A stretch of 64,000 nucleotides of DNA from Hofstenia miamia (lineage: Eukaryota > Xenacoelomorpha > Acoela). Below, in pieces: positions 13,587 through 25,908 of the stretch (within the stretch, counting starts at the first letter, position 1; each line of letters opens with the position of its first letter). The stretch lies in NCBI GenBank assembly GCA_004352715.1, contig SCFE01000055.1:545044-609043 (forward strand). Reading direction: 5' to 3'. Both the position numbers and the translations under genes were made by a program. Under the pieces are notes generated by a model. That model saw only the letters and a list, made by a program, of their open reading frames with translations. It made no database searches and had not been told where the DNA came from.

Positions 13587-14059
13587 CGAATTGAAAATGT
13601 CATATAAAATAATATGGAATAATTGAATTTATTCAGTCACAATTAAAAAATGTGATATTTGAAATTGAAATACGGGAGGAAAGAAGGAGTTCTGTAACTT
13701 CATTTTTTGAAGAAACGAAAATGATATCTGTGCAATTTGCCCATTGTTGTTATACTTGTGGTGTTGCGAACAGTGTCAGTATTTAGATGCTACTTGGAAA
13801 TGCGATCGTAGACACATTGAATTTTTCGAAAATGTAAAAAACTTAAGGGCAATTTGAGATTACATGCGGAGTTAATATTTTAAATAACATCTACTTTACT
13901 ATTTATATAAGAATTTGAAATATTAAATATTATTATATATATATATATATATATACCATTTTAAGATATATTAGTTCTACTCATATATTTGAATGAATAT
14001 TAATTTTGGCTTTGTTAGTTCAATTGGGTGTCTAAAACAACAAAGAGGAAAAAATTCTT

Positions 14060-14175
14060 GAAAAGACCTGGCAAGAACAATATTTAGGAATGGATAATAC
14101 TATAATTAGAAATCTAGGAAAAGACCTGGCAAGAACAATATTTAGGAATGGATAATACTATAATTAGAAATCTAG
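14060..14175 (+). repeat. 58 bp tandem duplication
   Basis: Two adjacent copies, 14,060-14,117 and 14,118-14,175, of a unit beginning GAAAAGACCTGGCAAGAACA; by eye they are essentially identical. The mirror copy lies in the right arm at about 37,368-37,483. Confidence 0.9.
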
Positions 14176-17100
14176 AAAAATTAATTTGAAAATTGAATAA
14201 ATCAATTAGCATATGACAAACATAGAATAATTTATAGAAAAATTATAACATATGCAATGCATTCACTTCACTTAGGATATATTTAGGAATAGATTCCTTC
14301 ATATGCACTTAATGAAAAATGCAGGATTATCTTAACACAATTTATTCAATGAAATAATATAGTAAGTGGTTTATAGGTTCATATAGCACACGATGATTGA
14401 GGATTATACAACATGTGTTGTTTATTATTCAGTCGAGAAACTTTAAGCACGTTCAAATAATTCTTGTTTAACATGGATACAGCATTATCCTTTAAATATC
14501 AGGCTACAAATTTATATTCATTCATTCAGAATGATGAGGACAATTTACAAACATTCATTTAAAAAAACGAAAATTAGGATACTTTAAGCTATTGTGTATT
14601 AATTATATAATAATAATAACAACAATGTACAAAATAATAAGAATATCAATAATAGAATTAAAAGTAATAAGAATAAAAATAATTAAAATAGAAATAATAA
14701 AAAAAATAACAGCAATAATAATAAGAATTCCAAACTTATTATTGCTGAAAAAATCTGTCAAAAACTACAAGCTATATTTCAAAATTTTTATAAAATATCT
14801 ATAGTAAATAATTTTGTGCATAACTTCTAATATCCCAAATATATTTTTTCATAGATGTTGAAATTCAAAAAGCAACCAAGTATATTCGATGAGTATCTAT
14901 TGGCAGCTGAAATCTACCACATTTTGTTTAATTTTTTAATGGCTAAATTTTAGAATGAATTTAAATTAAATATTTTAGTGGTAGACGAGGAACAATACTC
15001 TCAAAAGCTAATTGCAATAATATTTGGCATATCAAAAAAGGTGTACAGAAAACACTAGTCTATTAAAAGGAAACATGACACTTTAGCTTACATAACCAAC
15101 TCAAGAGGCCAACCAAAACAAGTGTTCACATTGATAGTATGGTGAAGATTATGACTGTTAATACAAGTGCTTCAACTAATATATCCAGGCACAGATATCT
15201 GCACATACCAACATCATTCACCATTATATTCAAGCCAGCGGCGCAACATAACCAATCCTAAGAGAATATCAATGACTGAAACACTTTTCATGAATTGACT
15301 GCAAATCAATGAAGTAAGGATTTTATTAGTTGTGAAGCTTTGATGCACCAATTTGCGCCATACACATGGCATGTTAGAAGACCGCCTAGGCAATGCTGCA
15401 ATGGTCTTTATATCAAACCTACAGGCAGTACAAGCAGGCAGTAATCTTGATTATCTCAACAGACAGAATAGAAAAAAACTGCTTCGAAATTTGTTTGTGA
15501 AAAGTTGCCTCTATGATTTGATATGCATTATGACAATTTTACAAGAAAATGCATCCCTTGTTGCTGATCAAACTTGGTCATACGATTTTTTCAAAATTCA
15601 GATTATATCTAAATTGAAAACTGCTTGAAATTAGTAAAGGAAAAGTTTTTCAAGCTGAGTCATATAGCAGTAAGTGTTCTTCGTCAAAAGATTTCAACTG
15701 GTTGAAGGCGAAATATTTTCCTTCAATATTTTGTTTCTCTAATTGAAAAATTCTACAAAAAGTAAAGCCACATAGTAATAAAATATTTGTCATATTTGCT
15801 TAATATGTTTATGGTTTTTAAATTCTGCTGTCTTCACAGATTATTAAACTAGATTTTAATATATTAGTAGTGGATTCTGAATCATGCAAAATTTTGTATT
15901 GGTGTTACTAAATATGGGGAGGGGTTAGGGTTAGGGATGTTTTTTGTTACATTTGTAGTTTTTTCAATTTTAACAATCTGATTTAAGCTATTCAAGTTTT
16001 CAGTTCCTGTGAGGAGAAAACTAATTTATTTAAGCATAGAAATTATTGAGAAGGTTCATTTAATTTAACATGTCTTTTTAAGAACTAAGATAAACTTTGA
16101 CGAAATTTGCATTTAAGAAATATTGCATTTAGAAATAACTAGATAATAGTTTGCATGTTAATCGATAGTCGGATGCATTGTCATGTTGTTGCGAGTATTG
16201 AATGTGCTTAGCTACTAATTCGAAGTTTTAGATAGAAGTATATGCCATCTTGAATTTATATTGGTAAAGAGAAATTAAGCATGTGATTAGCAGAGTACAT
16301 TTAGTAATTGTTTCTGATATATATTTGAAGTACTTCGCAAATGCTTTATTTTTAATTTTTAATTATTAAGGTCAATGTTTTTTGTGGGATTTCTCACTGC
16401 CTTAGTCGAAAATATTTTAAATTAGATTTTTTCATTGTTTACTTTTAATGGATTATTTGAAGAATAACTTCAATGTCACTTTGAAAGCTTTTTGTTGTAT
16501 TAACTGCTTTTGTGTCAGTAATAATAATAATACCAATAAATATGCCTGAGGTACGTCAGGATGAATTGAAATGTGTTTTGATTTCTTATGATTAAGTATA
16601 ACTCTTTATTGTCGATTTATAAAGAAATTCAATGAAAGATTATTACGATTGTGATTGACATGATGATAATGATAAGAGTTAAAGCAAATTTATTGCTAAT
16701 ATGTGTGTAAATTCTACAAACTAACAAAAATACTTACAATAATAATAATAATAATAATTGATCTGAAGTAAGGGAGCAACGTAGACTATACAAGATTGAA
16801 ATGGATACACTGTAAGTTGATAGTATGTGATTGGGATATGGATCATTCCGAATGGAAAATGAAGACTATTAAGCATGTGAAAAATATGACCTTTGAAGCA
16901 ATGGGGAGATAAAGATAAAAAAGTTGAGATGTTTTGGAAACTAAAAAACTGAAAGTAATTCCAGCGGTGGTGAGGAACATTATGAAATTCAAAAAAACTT
17001 TCTAAGCCATATATAACACTCCCTGAAAAAATATTTTTATTACTAAGCAATTCAAAACATTTCCATAAATATTAAAGCACGCTCATGAATGCTAACTATG

Positions 17101-17765
17101 TTTTCATTCAGTGTTTTTGAATACACAATATTGAAAGGAATTATGCATTATGCGTTAGCTGAAAGATATAAGAAACTAGTTTGACAGATTTACAAATTTA
17201 CCTATCAACTATAACATATCTTCTTCAGCAGATTACAATTTCGCTCAAAATTTATTTGGAAGACTGAAAATTATATTTTAATACAGTTCTGGTTTGCACT
17301 TATTTAAAATTTCCTAATATCATGTTGGACATTGCACATTTAGTTAATATTTGCACACACACACATTCACACACACAATTGCAATTCCATCGCACATTAA
17401 TCAGTTAAAATATATCCACGTGAAATTTATAAATAAATGTCTAATATATGGTAATATATACACGTACATTAAAAAATACATCGCGTTATTAATTTAATTA
17501 ATTACACCAGCCGGTCCACTTCCGCTGCCTGCGTTCATCAGCCTTAAAGTTAATTTAGAAATCAGTAAATTTAATTAGACTGGTACTCCTTAACATTCCG
17601 CTTAATTGATATTGATTGGTCAAGATTTTCTACGCTAATTCTCTCGACTTTTAATCTACGTCTTGAATTAAATGGTCGGCTGATTGACGTTGCTCTTTAA
17701 GTGATATTCTTGATTAGACACTTATTCACTGAAGACACTATTTTCTTGATAGACTACCGTCTGAG

Positions 17766-17769
<4 letters not shown>

Positions 17770-17825
<56 letters not shown>
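17770..17825. repeat. (TA)n array, variable between the two arms
   Basis: TA array with one TT interruption. In the right arm (about 33,729-33,773) the matching array lacks this interruption and carries AAATTTTT at one end. It is the only arm difference seen. Confidence 0.9.
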
Positions 17826-18863
17826 ATCCAATAAAATTGTGTGAAAAATATAACTTGAAAGAATGTAGGTTAGAGGAAAGAAAGTATAGGTAATAGAAGC
17901 AAGTCCTTGAAGGCATATGCTATTATTTGAATTTTATTAATTGTGTTCGCTTCCGGTATAGTTCACATTTAGAATCTGATCACAAATTGCAACCATGCTG
18001 CTCTGGGCTTCCAATGACTTATTTCATACGATAATTTTGCAAAATTTAAATACATTTTACTATCAAACATGTTGGATTTTGGTCACCGAAATCTCGTCTA
18101 CAGCATGATACTGATTTATTAGTTTATTGCTGCACAGATATTTCAAATTTTAAAAATTCAGCTTTCATATCAAAGTAGTTCAGAAAATAATGCAGGCAAG
18201 GAGGGAATCACTAAATTTATACGTGTTTGCCAAGGCGTAATATTTTAGAAAACAGCTATATTTTAATCAAAATGTCTGCATTTTTCGAACTAGGTTCATT
18301 AAAATCATTGGAATTCGTGTGTGAAAAATAGTAAAATGATTTCTTCCATAAAGAACTTAGGTGGAGAATGAAATATGATATGTGATAGTCAAACCTTAAA
18401 AAGTGTAAATTTTTACTTAGTAAGATTAACGTTTGTAATTTTGATTAAAATCAAATTTATATGAATTGGGAACGTAAATTATTATAATTTTGATCATTTT
18501 GAGTAATATATTCTTTAGTGTTTGCAATATATTTGATTAAAACATCTTGCAAAAGGCTTCTAAAAATATTAAGTATGACAATTCAGCAAAATTTAGTTTC
18601 TGAGAAGGTATATTTTGCAATAATTACCGTAAATATATTTCACATTTGAAAAGGGAAAAGAGAAAATGGGCTTCATTATTTTTATTACACGTTCTTCTGA
18701 TTATTTATGACTGATATTTCCACTCAACTAATTCTAAAGCGCAATACGAATTTTTCTATTATGAGGGCAATTTGCGCTTTAGTAAAATTTGACATGCTTT
18801 TCTGCTCTTGGAAACACTTTCCTCCCTGTATTGCGCCACTTTAAAATCATAGCACGACATGGC

Positions 18864-18897
18864 TATATATATATATATATATACACAAAAATATCTG

Positions 18898-18973
<76 letters not shown>
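18864..18973. repeat. Compound (TA)n arrays at the inner end of the left arm
   Basis: Two TA arrays, 18,864-18,883 and 18,903-18,973, separated by about 20 bp. The inverted-repeat homology ends at the first one. The LINE relic begins about 130 bp after the second. Confidence 0.95.
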
Positions 18974-18977
<4 letters not shown>

Positions 18978-19103
18978 TATCATCTTATGTGCTCCTATAT
19001 AATATTAGTTCCTCAAAACGAAATAAATTCCAATGCTCTTCTTCTTTAGCCAAATATTGTTCTCTTTTAAATACAATAAAAGACGTGTTTCAATCTATAG
19101 AAT

Positions 19104-20721
19104 TTGATAACTTTGCTGATACCATTAAGCTCATGCTTTCAACTCATTAGATTATTTGACAATCAAGTCATTCCTAAGCCTATGTATTGGAAGGATGTCG
19201 TCGCCTCCAGTGATCTTCTCATTGCTAACTTGTTCAACAAATATTTTGTGTCCGTTTTCACGCCCGCCGTTTCGCATTTTTCAGACTTAGAATTACATGA
19301 AGTAGGCCTATGTGATGATTTTGTTATTACCTTAGATGACATCATTGGTCAATTAAAAAATCTATAAAAGTATTGGATGTGGACCTGATGACCTACCATC
19401 AAGCTTTTTATATCGTTTCTCTTTGTCTCCTCACATCTTGAATATGTTCAATTATATTCTCAATACCGGTTGCTTCCCCGACTATTCGAAGATTTCATAT
19501 ATCTATCACTTGTTAAAAAGTGTTAAAAATAACTTGGTTTCAAACTATAGACCAATTAGTCAACTTCCAAAACTTGCTTTGATTCTGGAAAGGCTTATGT
19601 TCATTATATGCTCCCAATGCATTTGATTCAGGTAAACCTTCTTTTACATTATATTGTGACTTCAGTAAAGCTTTCGACGAAGTGCTTCAATCCCTGCTGA
19701 TTAACAAACTAGCATCGTACCCTTTTGATAAAAAAATATTACTTCTTTGTTCTTACTTATCTGATCGTTCTCAAGTGGTCATTGTAAACGGTAGTCATTC
19801 TGATCGGCTACCAATCATTAGTGGGGTCCCACAAGGTTCGGTCTTTGGGCCATCACTGTTTCTTATTTTCATCAACGACTTCCCTGATGTTTGTACTGAA
19901 TGCTTACCATTATTGTTTGCTGATGATCTTAAGATTACAACCTCTATTGTTGCTGCTTTAAACTCGGATTTCACTTTATTACAATCTTGGTGTGTTAATA
20001 ATGGCATGAATTTTAATATTTCTAAATTCCAGTTGTTTATTATCCCACCTCTGATTGATGATTATAGTCCAGTTATGCCTTCTGTCACTGCCTCGTCGTA
20101 TGTCAAAGATCTGGGCATTACAATATCTTCCACTAACAAACTAAAGTCCAGTAACTTCACATTCAAGAAACTCAAACGTACTACCCCTTTTAATATTATT
20201 TCTAAAAACAAAGTTTATCTTTATAAATCATTTATTTTATCCAGTTTACTTTACGGTTTTGTTTCTTGGTTCCCTCTAGTTCTGATCTGAAGCGCCTTGA
20301 GAGATTTCAGAGTCGTTGCACTAGATGGATGTCACAAGAGAAGAATTATCATGACCGATTATACTACTTAGGCATTCTCCCAATTTCTCTTCAGCTACAA
20401 ATGTTGGATCTTCTGCTTTTCAATAAACTGCTTAATAACTCTTATGACCTAGATTTGCAGCTGTACATAACCTCATACACTCTAGGAAAATCAAATCTCA
20501 GATTTAGCTTGTCACAGTTTTTCAAGTCTAAACCATTTCACAAAGTTAAAACGCTGCAATTCTTCTTTAAAAGAATAGATCCTTTAGCCAACTGCATTCA
20601 CCGTCACGCAAAAATTAATCTATATAATCCTTCTACTTATGTCAAAACTGAATTAATGTCTCTTTTCTGGAACTTTTCATTAACAAATTCGACTGACCGA
20701 GTTCTTGCACATCATTTTTAG
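19104..20721 (+). mobile_element. CR1/Jockey-like LINE, 5'-truncated reverse transcriptase relic
   Basis: Non-LTR retrotransposon ORF2 remnant. In order: a linker with LFNKYFVSVFT (about 19,220-19,260), DYSKISYIYHLLKS and NYRPISQLPKL (about 19,480-19,580), motif A CDFSKAFDEV (about 19,659-19,688), motif B SGVPQGSVFGPSLFLIFIND (about 19,820-19,880), catalytic FADD (19,917-19,928), a thumb segment with YVKDLGITIS and LYKSFILSSLLYG, and a post-RT block starting LERFQSRCTRWM (from about 20,290). The frame shifts at least three times (near 19,367, 19,630 and 20,260). Roughly 50-60 residues expected between LERLM and motif A are missing. There is no endonuclease domain, which fits 5' truncation on insertion. 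The last stop is 20,719-20,721. It is dead despite an intact FADD box. Confidence 0.88.
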
Positions 20722-21135
20722 TTTATTATTGTTCTTAGTGTCGTATAGTTAATGGTCTAAACTTTTATTAAGTTCCCTCATTATATTGTTTTTATGATAC
20801 GATAATATAATCTATTATTATAGGCAACAGTTAATCTCCAAAACCCGAATGGACTGTGAAAACTTTACTAGTCAATTACATGTTAAAAATTGGCCCAATT
20901 TCATGATTTAAACATAGTATCTACTCAAAAATGAAACACAATTACACAATATAAATCCTCTAGTTTACATACATTCGTCTATAACATGCACTACCCTGAA
21001 AGAATTCAAAACACTGAAATAACATGATTGATAACTCAAAATGCTACGTCAAATTTCAAATTATTGTCTGTGCATAATTTTTGTGGAATTAGGGTTACAA
21101 GCATTACTTATTAATACATAACTGTTAGAAGAAAT
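20722..21135. other. Short spacer between two retroelement relics
   Basis: AT-rich, nothing recognised. It may include the LINE 3' UTR just after 20,721 and part of the gypsy element's gag/protease linker before 21,136, but no motif proves either. Confidence 0.4.
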
Positions 21136-22600
21136 AGAATGAAATCCATTTTTGACTCTGGAAGTAACAGTAATCTGATGAGATACGACTTTGCAAAGAG
21201 ATTGAACCTCATAGAAAGGCTACCTTATCACATGCTTTTAAAACAGCGTTTGGTGAAACCCATGCCTTGTGTTCAAGCTAGAGTCAATAGAAGAGCTTGA
21301 AAAAAATTGCATCAGTAAATTTTTATCTTGTGAATCATGCACCAGTAGATGCGTTTCTTGAGACTGATGGTCTGTGGACAATGAATCTAAAACTCGAGTT
21401 TGGCCACAACTATTTCTCCTAAAAAAATTTTTAGTAATCCTTTAACCCAGAAGGCCGATCAACTCTTTGAATTAGTCGTTGTCAATCCATTTGGTAGACT
21501 AATTCTTTTTATTGATGATGCACGTGTTGCATATAAAGTCTTTGGTAGTTATCTTCAGACAATCAGATCAGTTCTAAAAAACACAAGAAATAAATTTGAA
21601 TCTATGACCTGAGAAATTTTGTATATTTTGAATAGTTAGCTGAAATCCATGGTATTTGAAGTGATCCCGAGAATATAGGAGCATTTAAGACTTAGTATTT
21701 CAGAATTCGAAAAAAGATTCTCTTTGTGGATTTGCAAATTACCATTCTCGTTGTATACTTATCTATGCAGAAATCATTAAACCAATTTTCACAGCTAAAT
21801 AGAGAAAACTTTTTGAATACAACAATGACGCTCGGAAGTATTTTCTTATTATTACAGAGTTACTGGATTTTTATCTAGAATGTGATGCAAGCAATATTGC
21901 TGTGGGATCGCGTTGAATAATTTAGCAAAATATTGAATTGAGCTGAAAGAAATAATTCCATTTTTCGATAGAGAATTTTTAGAGGTTATTCTCGCTTTGA
22001 AAATATTTCCACTCAATGCTTTAGGGACGAAAATTGTATGTAGTCACAGATCATCAACCATTGCCATTTGCTTCGTCTAGAAGAATCTGATTTTGAATGG
22101 ACGTTGAAAAAAGAATGGATAATGTAATTGCGGATAAAATTTTTTGTATGGTGTCAACTGGTAACAATGTTCTAGGTCTGGATCCAAATGCAAAACCGTG
22201 TGAACAATGGTAGAAAATGGGTTTTTACGCAATCCTAAGACTGTCATTTTGGTGTTAAGAAATGCATGCAGTCAATGAAGGGAAACTACCATCAATGAAG
22301 AAATGATTCATTAACTCATTCGAAAATGTGGTATCTGTAATCGTGCATGATTTTAAGTGGTAAATGTTATCAATTACCATGTCAAGCATTATTGCAACCT
22401 CAAGAATTTTTAGCTTTTGACATAAGGCTTCTTCCGGATTCAAAATGTAAATTTATTATAGCATTTACTGATCATCCAATTTTGGATAGAAGCTGTGCCT
22501 ACGGCATCAACCGAGGCCCTCACATTGCAAAAATAATTGAAAATAACTGGATATATCGATCTGCACCTCCTGGATGTATTCACGCATGTAGGTGAACACA
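21136..22600 (+). mobile_element. Ty3/gypsy-like LTR retrotransposon pol relic
   Basis: Fragments of a pol polyprotein occur in canonical PR-RT-RNase H-IN order on one strand. Protease: FDSGSNSNLM with the active-site D-S-G at 21,154-21,162, and a C-terminal FLETDGL that resembles the family's ILG-D-L block (about 21,358). RT: LILFIDDARVAYKVFGSYL, an F/YxDD box with the DD codons at 21,514-21,519. RNase H: YLECDASNIAVGS (about 21,875-21,910) and VTDHQPLPF (about 22,041). Integrase zinc-binding part: HFGVKK (from 22,245) and CGIC (22,327-22,338). Integrase core: FDIRLLPDSKCKFIIAFTDH (about 22,416-22,475). Protease to the RT DD box spans only about 350 bp, so most of RT is deleted. Stops and shifts are numerous. 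No LTRs, primer-binding site or polypurine tract were found. Confidence 0.75.
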
Positions 22601-25190
22601 GTTTACAGCATACATTTAGACGTCTTTGATAAAGAACGCATTGGTCAAATAATTGTAAAAACCGTGTTTAGTTGTTCTAGTGAATCCACAGGAATATTAA
22701 CTTTTAACTGATTTTTCGATGTGAGCCTGTAATTTGATAAGATTAGTAAGATAATTTCCTAAATTTGAAGAGTGTGATCTTCCATGTCCAAATTTTGTGT
22801 ATGTTAAATTTTAAACAAACAGAACTTCACTTTAACAATCTTACTCCGAAACAGCTGAAGTGTAACAGAGGCTGGCCAAGCAATTAATTCAATTGATGAT
22901 GGTCATATGGTTAATGTGAAGGATTCCCTTCGAATTTAAATTAAGGGGGTATAATGAGCGTTATAATAGCAGACGAAAATTTGCGTTTTAAGGATGTTGG
23001 AAAATTTGCTGCAGTACTTAGCAAGTTCATATAAAAAATTTTGTTCACAGCAATGCCTGGCGTTTTTGCAATTATTGAAGCATATTTTTTATGTATGGCT
23101 AAACCTGATTATGAAGTATTAACTTTTAAATATAGAACCTATTATAAGACCTCAATGAAATACAGTTGATTTTAAATTCTCTAAACCCATATTATAAGTT
23201 TGGCTTTTTATAGCAGAACATTTGAACTGTTCTCTTCAAAATAACATAAAATTATTGAAGATTGGTCATTAAATATGAATTTATTTGATAATTAAAGCCT
23301 AGTTATTTTAAACTTTCAGAATCCAATACAATGCATTAATTGAATAGACTTAATTTTAATCCTGAAAAAGTTACCAAACCATAAACTCCAATGCAACTCC
23401 TTAAGGAGAGAAACTGATTTTTTTTCTAAATGCAGTTGCAATATAAAAATTCTTAAAAAACTTGAAAAAACTTGAAAGATCCTTAAAGTTTAAGTTGGTA
23501 ACAGTTCCATTGGTTGCCATAAATACGTTAAACACTTTCTTTTAAATTTGAAATCGTAACTTATTCGGGATTATGAACTCTATATTCAACTCCTAAAAAT
23601 TCTTTAAAAAATATAGTCACAATTATGCAAAATTCATCTAAGTTGTAAAGCTATTTTTTGAGAAAAACAATAAAAATATTCTCCAATTGAAATCTATGGG
23701 TAATTGTCTTATTTGTTTTATTCATATGATATTAGAATCATTTCGTTATTGCATAATAATCAACCTAAAAAATTTAGACTAAATTCTTGATTTACCCCAT
23801 TTTTGCTTTACCATGACAATATGTTTAACTAAAACTCATAAAAACAAAAAGAAATCACCCCTACGACAAATAGAGTAAGTAATAATTTGTCATAATTATA
23901 AGTTAGTAGATCAATGACATTAAAACCATATATTTCTAAAAAATATAATATTTGCGATACATTTGATTTCATCAGAAAATTTGAAGTTGATCAAAATTTT
24001 GATGAAACTATGATCGTAATATTTCATGTAGTATATTCCACTAAATAAAACACTATCTATCATATAAAATAAATATTTGACCAGCAGCAATCATTGATAT
24101 TCAATAAAAAATGGTTGATCATTAAACTCTTAAAATATTAATGAACTTAGCAGGCTGTAACACTGATTTTTCTTTCAACAATAAACTATGCAAGCAAATG
24201 TGAATGTTGTATTATGGATTCGTCAATACTAGGGAGGCTCATGTCATCTTTGCGATCGATATGTTTGAATGAAAACTTTTAGAAAAACCAAGAGCTAAGC
24301 GATTATTTCATGGCAACTTTTTCATAATTATCTTGCTTTACTTCAAATTATAAACTTAACGAATGATCAATATAATTCACAACACTTTTCAAAATAAAAG
24401 CGAATAATAATCAACTAAATTTCTTAGACATTTGCATACCAAGAATAAGTTCCCGCTTAATTAAATCATTAATTCAAGAAACAACTAACACACATTTATT
24501 ATTCATACTGCCGTTCAAAATATAAGTATTCAGCAATTCTCAACATCCTTCAAAGAGAGTTTAGAATCTCTTCAGCATACCAAGAAGCAATAAAGGACAT
24601 TGTAAATTTTTTATCAAAAACGTTTAAACGCATAAATTAATCAGGAAAGCAATCCCATGTCATTCAAAATTGAAAATTTATTGAAAAAAATTAAAGAAAA
24701 TTAATTTTTTATTAATTATTTATTGAAATTTTATAGATTATCAAGTTTTATTGAAAAAAATTGATTTTCGATTAAAGAAAATTAATAAAATTTCCATTTT
24801 TAAAACATCAATAGTTTTAGTGAAAATTTGCCAAGAAAATTGGTAAAAAATTCATTTTTTATCAAACGACTATTTTTCAATTTGAATTTGAAATTGTTGA
24901 AAAAATTAAATATTTTGTAATAAAAAGATAAAAATCAAATTTTCGAATAATTTAAAGTAAATATAGTCATTTTTGAGTAACTTGCTAATTATATTATATT
25001 ACGAAATAATATGCTGTAAGATTAATTTTTTCATCACTGCTTTGATAATGTCGATCTTATTTACTTTTCATCATTAATTGGTAACACATTATTATTTTAG
25101 AGTTAATTAATAATCACAATTAAATTGTTCACTGAATGTTCCAGCGATTACAGAAAATTTTGTTTTTGCAGATTTGAGACCTTGTTGCTT
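22601..25190. other. Very AT-rich anonymous DNA
   Basis: No gene supported. Between about 24,660 and 24,900 there are loosely repeated ATTGAAAAAAATT-like strings, which read as low-complexity drift, not as an ordered tandem repeat. Confidence 0.45.
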
Positions 25191-25908
25191 ATTTATATAT
25201 AGTCATTCAATGCCTGAAATATTATTCATTACAAGTCTATAAAATGTATTAACAGTACATAGTGTAATTATGTGTTGTTCAAATCATTGCATTTGAACAG
25301 ATAATATGAAATATAAAACTTTGCATGAAAAGATAAAAGATTAATGTCATTTAATTGTTAGAAATTTATCAAAGTTTTATTGATTTTTTATTAATATTTT
25401 ACCAATGTTTTATAGAAAAACTATTAAATTACTTTGCAAAAACTTGCATAAAAAATCAATAAAAAATTAATTTTTTTAATAAATTTTACACTTTTAATCA
25501 ACATGGGATACTTAGAAGTCTAAAATATCAAAAAAATTATATACATGTATATATATATATATATATAAATATATGTATAAAAATAGAAAATCAAAACCTA
25601 ATACATAATATAAGAATAACCTTTACAAGTGAAAAGACCAAAAATTGAATAAAGAACAAAGATTATTTTTCACCATGTGTTGAAGCCGTCTGTAGTATGC
25701 ACATACAGTTGGGATAAATGCAATATTTCAAAACAATAGAAAACTTCTATACATTGTGGAGTACTTATAAAAGCAGAAATATATCAACACATGCATGAAG
25801 CAATAGAAAAATATTTATCATAATAACTCAACATCAATACTAAAATTTAGCAGAACAACTTAATAAAACTATAACACTAATGAACAAGCAAATTAACAAT
25901 GAATTTTG
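25191..25908 (+). repeat. Direct repeat copy 1, carries promoter and start of the GPCR-like ORF
   Basis: About 718 bp, matched by 26,650-27,364. The repeat covers the 5' flank, a TATA-like box and the first nine or ten codons of the ORF, then homology stops abruptly. Substitutions cluster in the first ~200 bp (around eight to nine), while the remaining ~500 bp is nearly identical by eye. It is not a typical LTR pair: no TG/CA ends, and no target-site duplication was seen. Confidence 0.9.
25766..25773 (+). promoter_or_regulatory. TATA-like box, TATAAAAG
   Basis: A consensus TATAAAAG lies 107 bp before the ATG at 25,880, in a non-(TA)n context. The same box is kept in repeat copy 2 at 27,222-27,229. 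In such AT-rich DNA a chance match is quite possible. Confidence 0.35.

Larger units (their letters stand above)
13567..18865 (+). repeat. Left arm of a 5.3 kb near-perfect inverted repeat
   Basis: This segment is the reverse complement of 32,679-37,976. Coordinates pair at a constant sum of 51,543 up to a (TA)n array at 17,770-17,825 and 51,544 beyond it. The peptides from three separate frames are identical in both arms (14,592-14,804, 15,353-15,628 and 16,721-17,050 against 36,739-36,951, 35,915-36,190 and 34,493-34,822). The only difference I noticed is inside the (TA)n array. The arm starts at a 1,000-N gap and ends at TAGCC, where a (TA)n array begins. No convincing gene lies inside: the frames are AT-rich, with (AAT)n-type and (TTA)n-type low complexity. 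It contains two TTAGGG units at 15,925-15,936 and (CA)n at about 17,356-17,377. Confidence 0.9.

Noticed and set aside
12432-13626. Long open frames of about 350-390 codons spanning N runs (also at 29,062-30,354, 37,917-39,286, 46,270-46,719 and 56,835-57,149)
   Set aside because: They consist of unknown residues from the N gaps plus alternating Y-I from (TA)n arrays. They are artefacts.
14592-14804. 70-codon frame rich in I, K and N
   Set aside because: Derived from AATAAT-type low-complexity sequence.
15353-15628. 91-codon frame (also 35,915-36,190)
   Set aside because: More balanced composition than most, but no family motif and no supporting neighbours. Left inside the repeat description.
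16721-17050. 109-codon minus-strand frame (also 34,493-34,822)
   Set aside because: Aromatic-rich composition typical of AT-rich noise, a poly-Y run from a (TTA)n repeat, no recognisable motif. It is present twice only because it lies in the inverted repeat.
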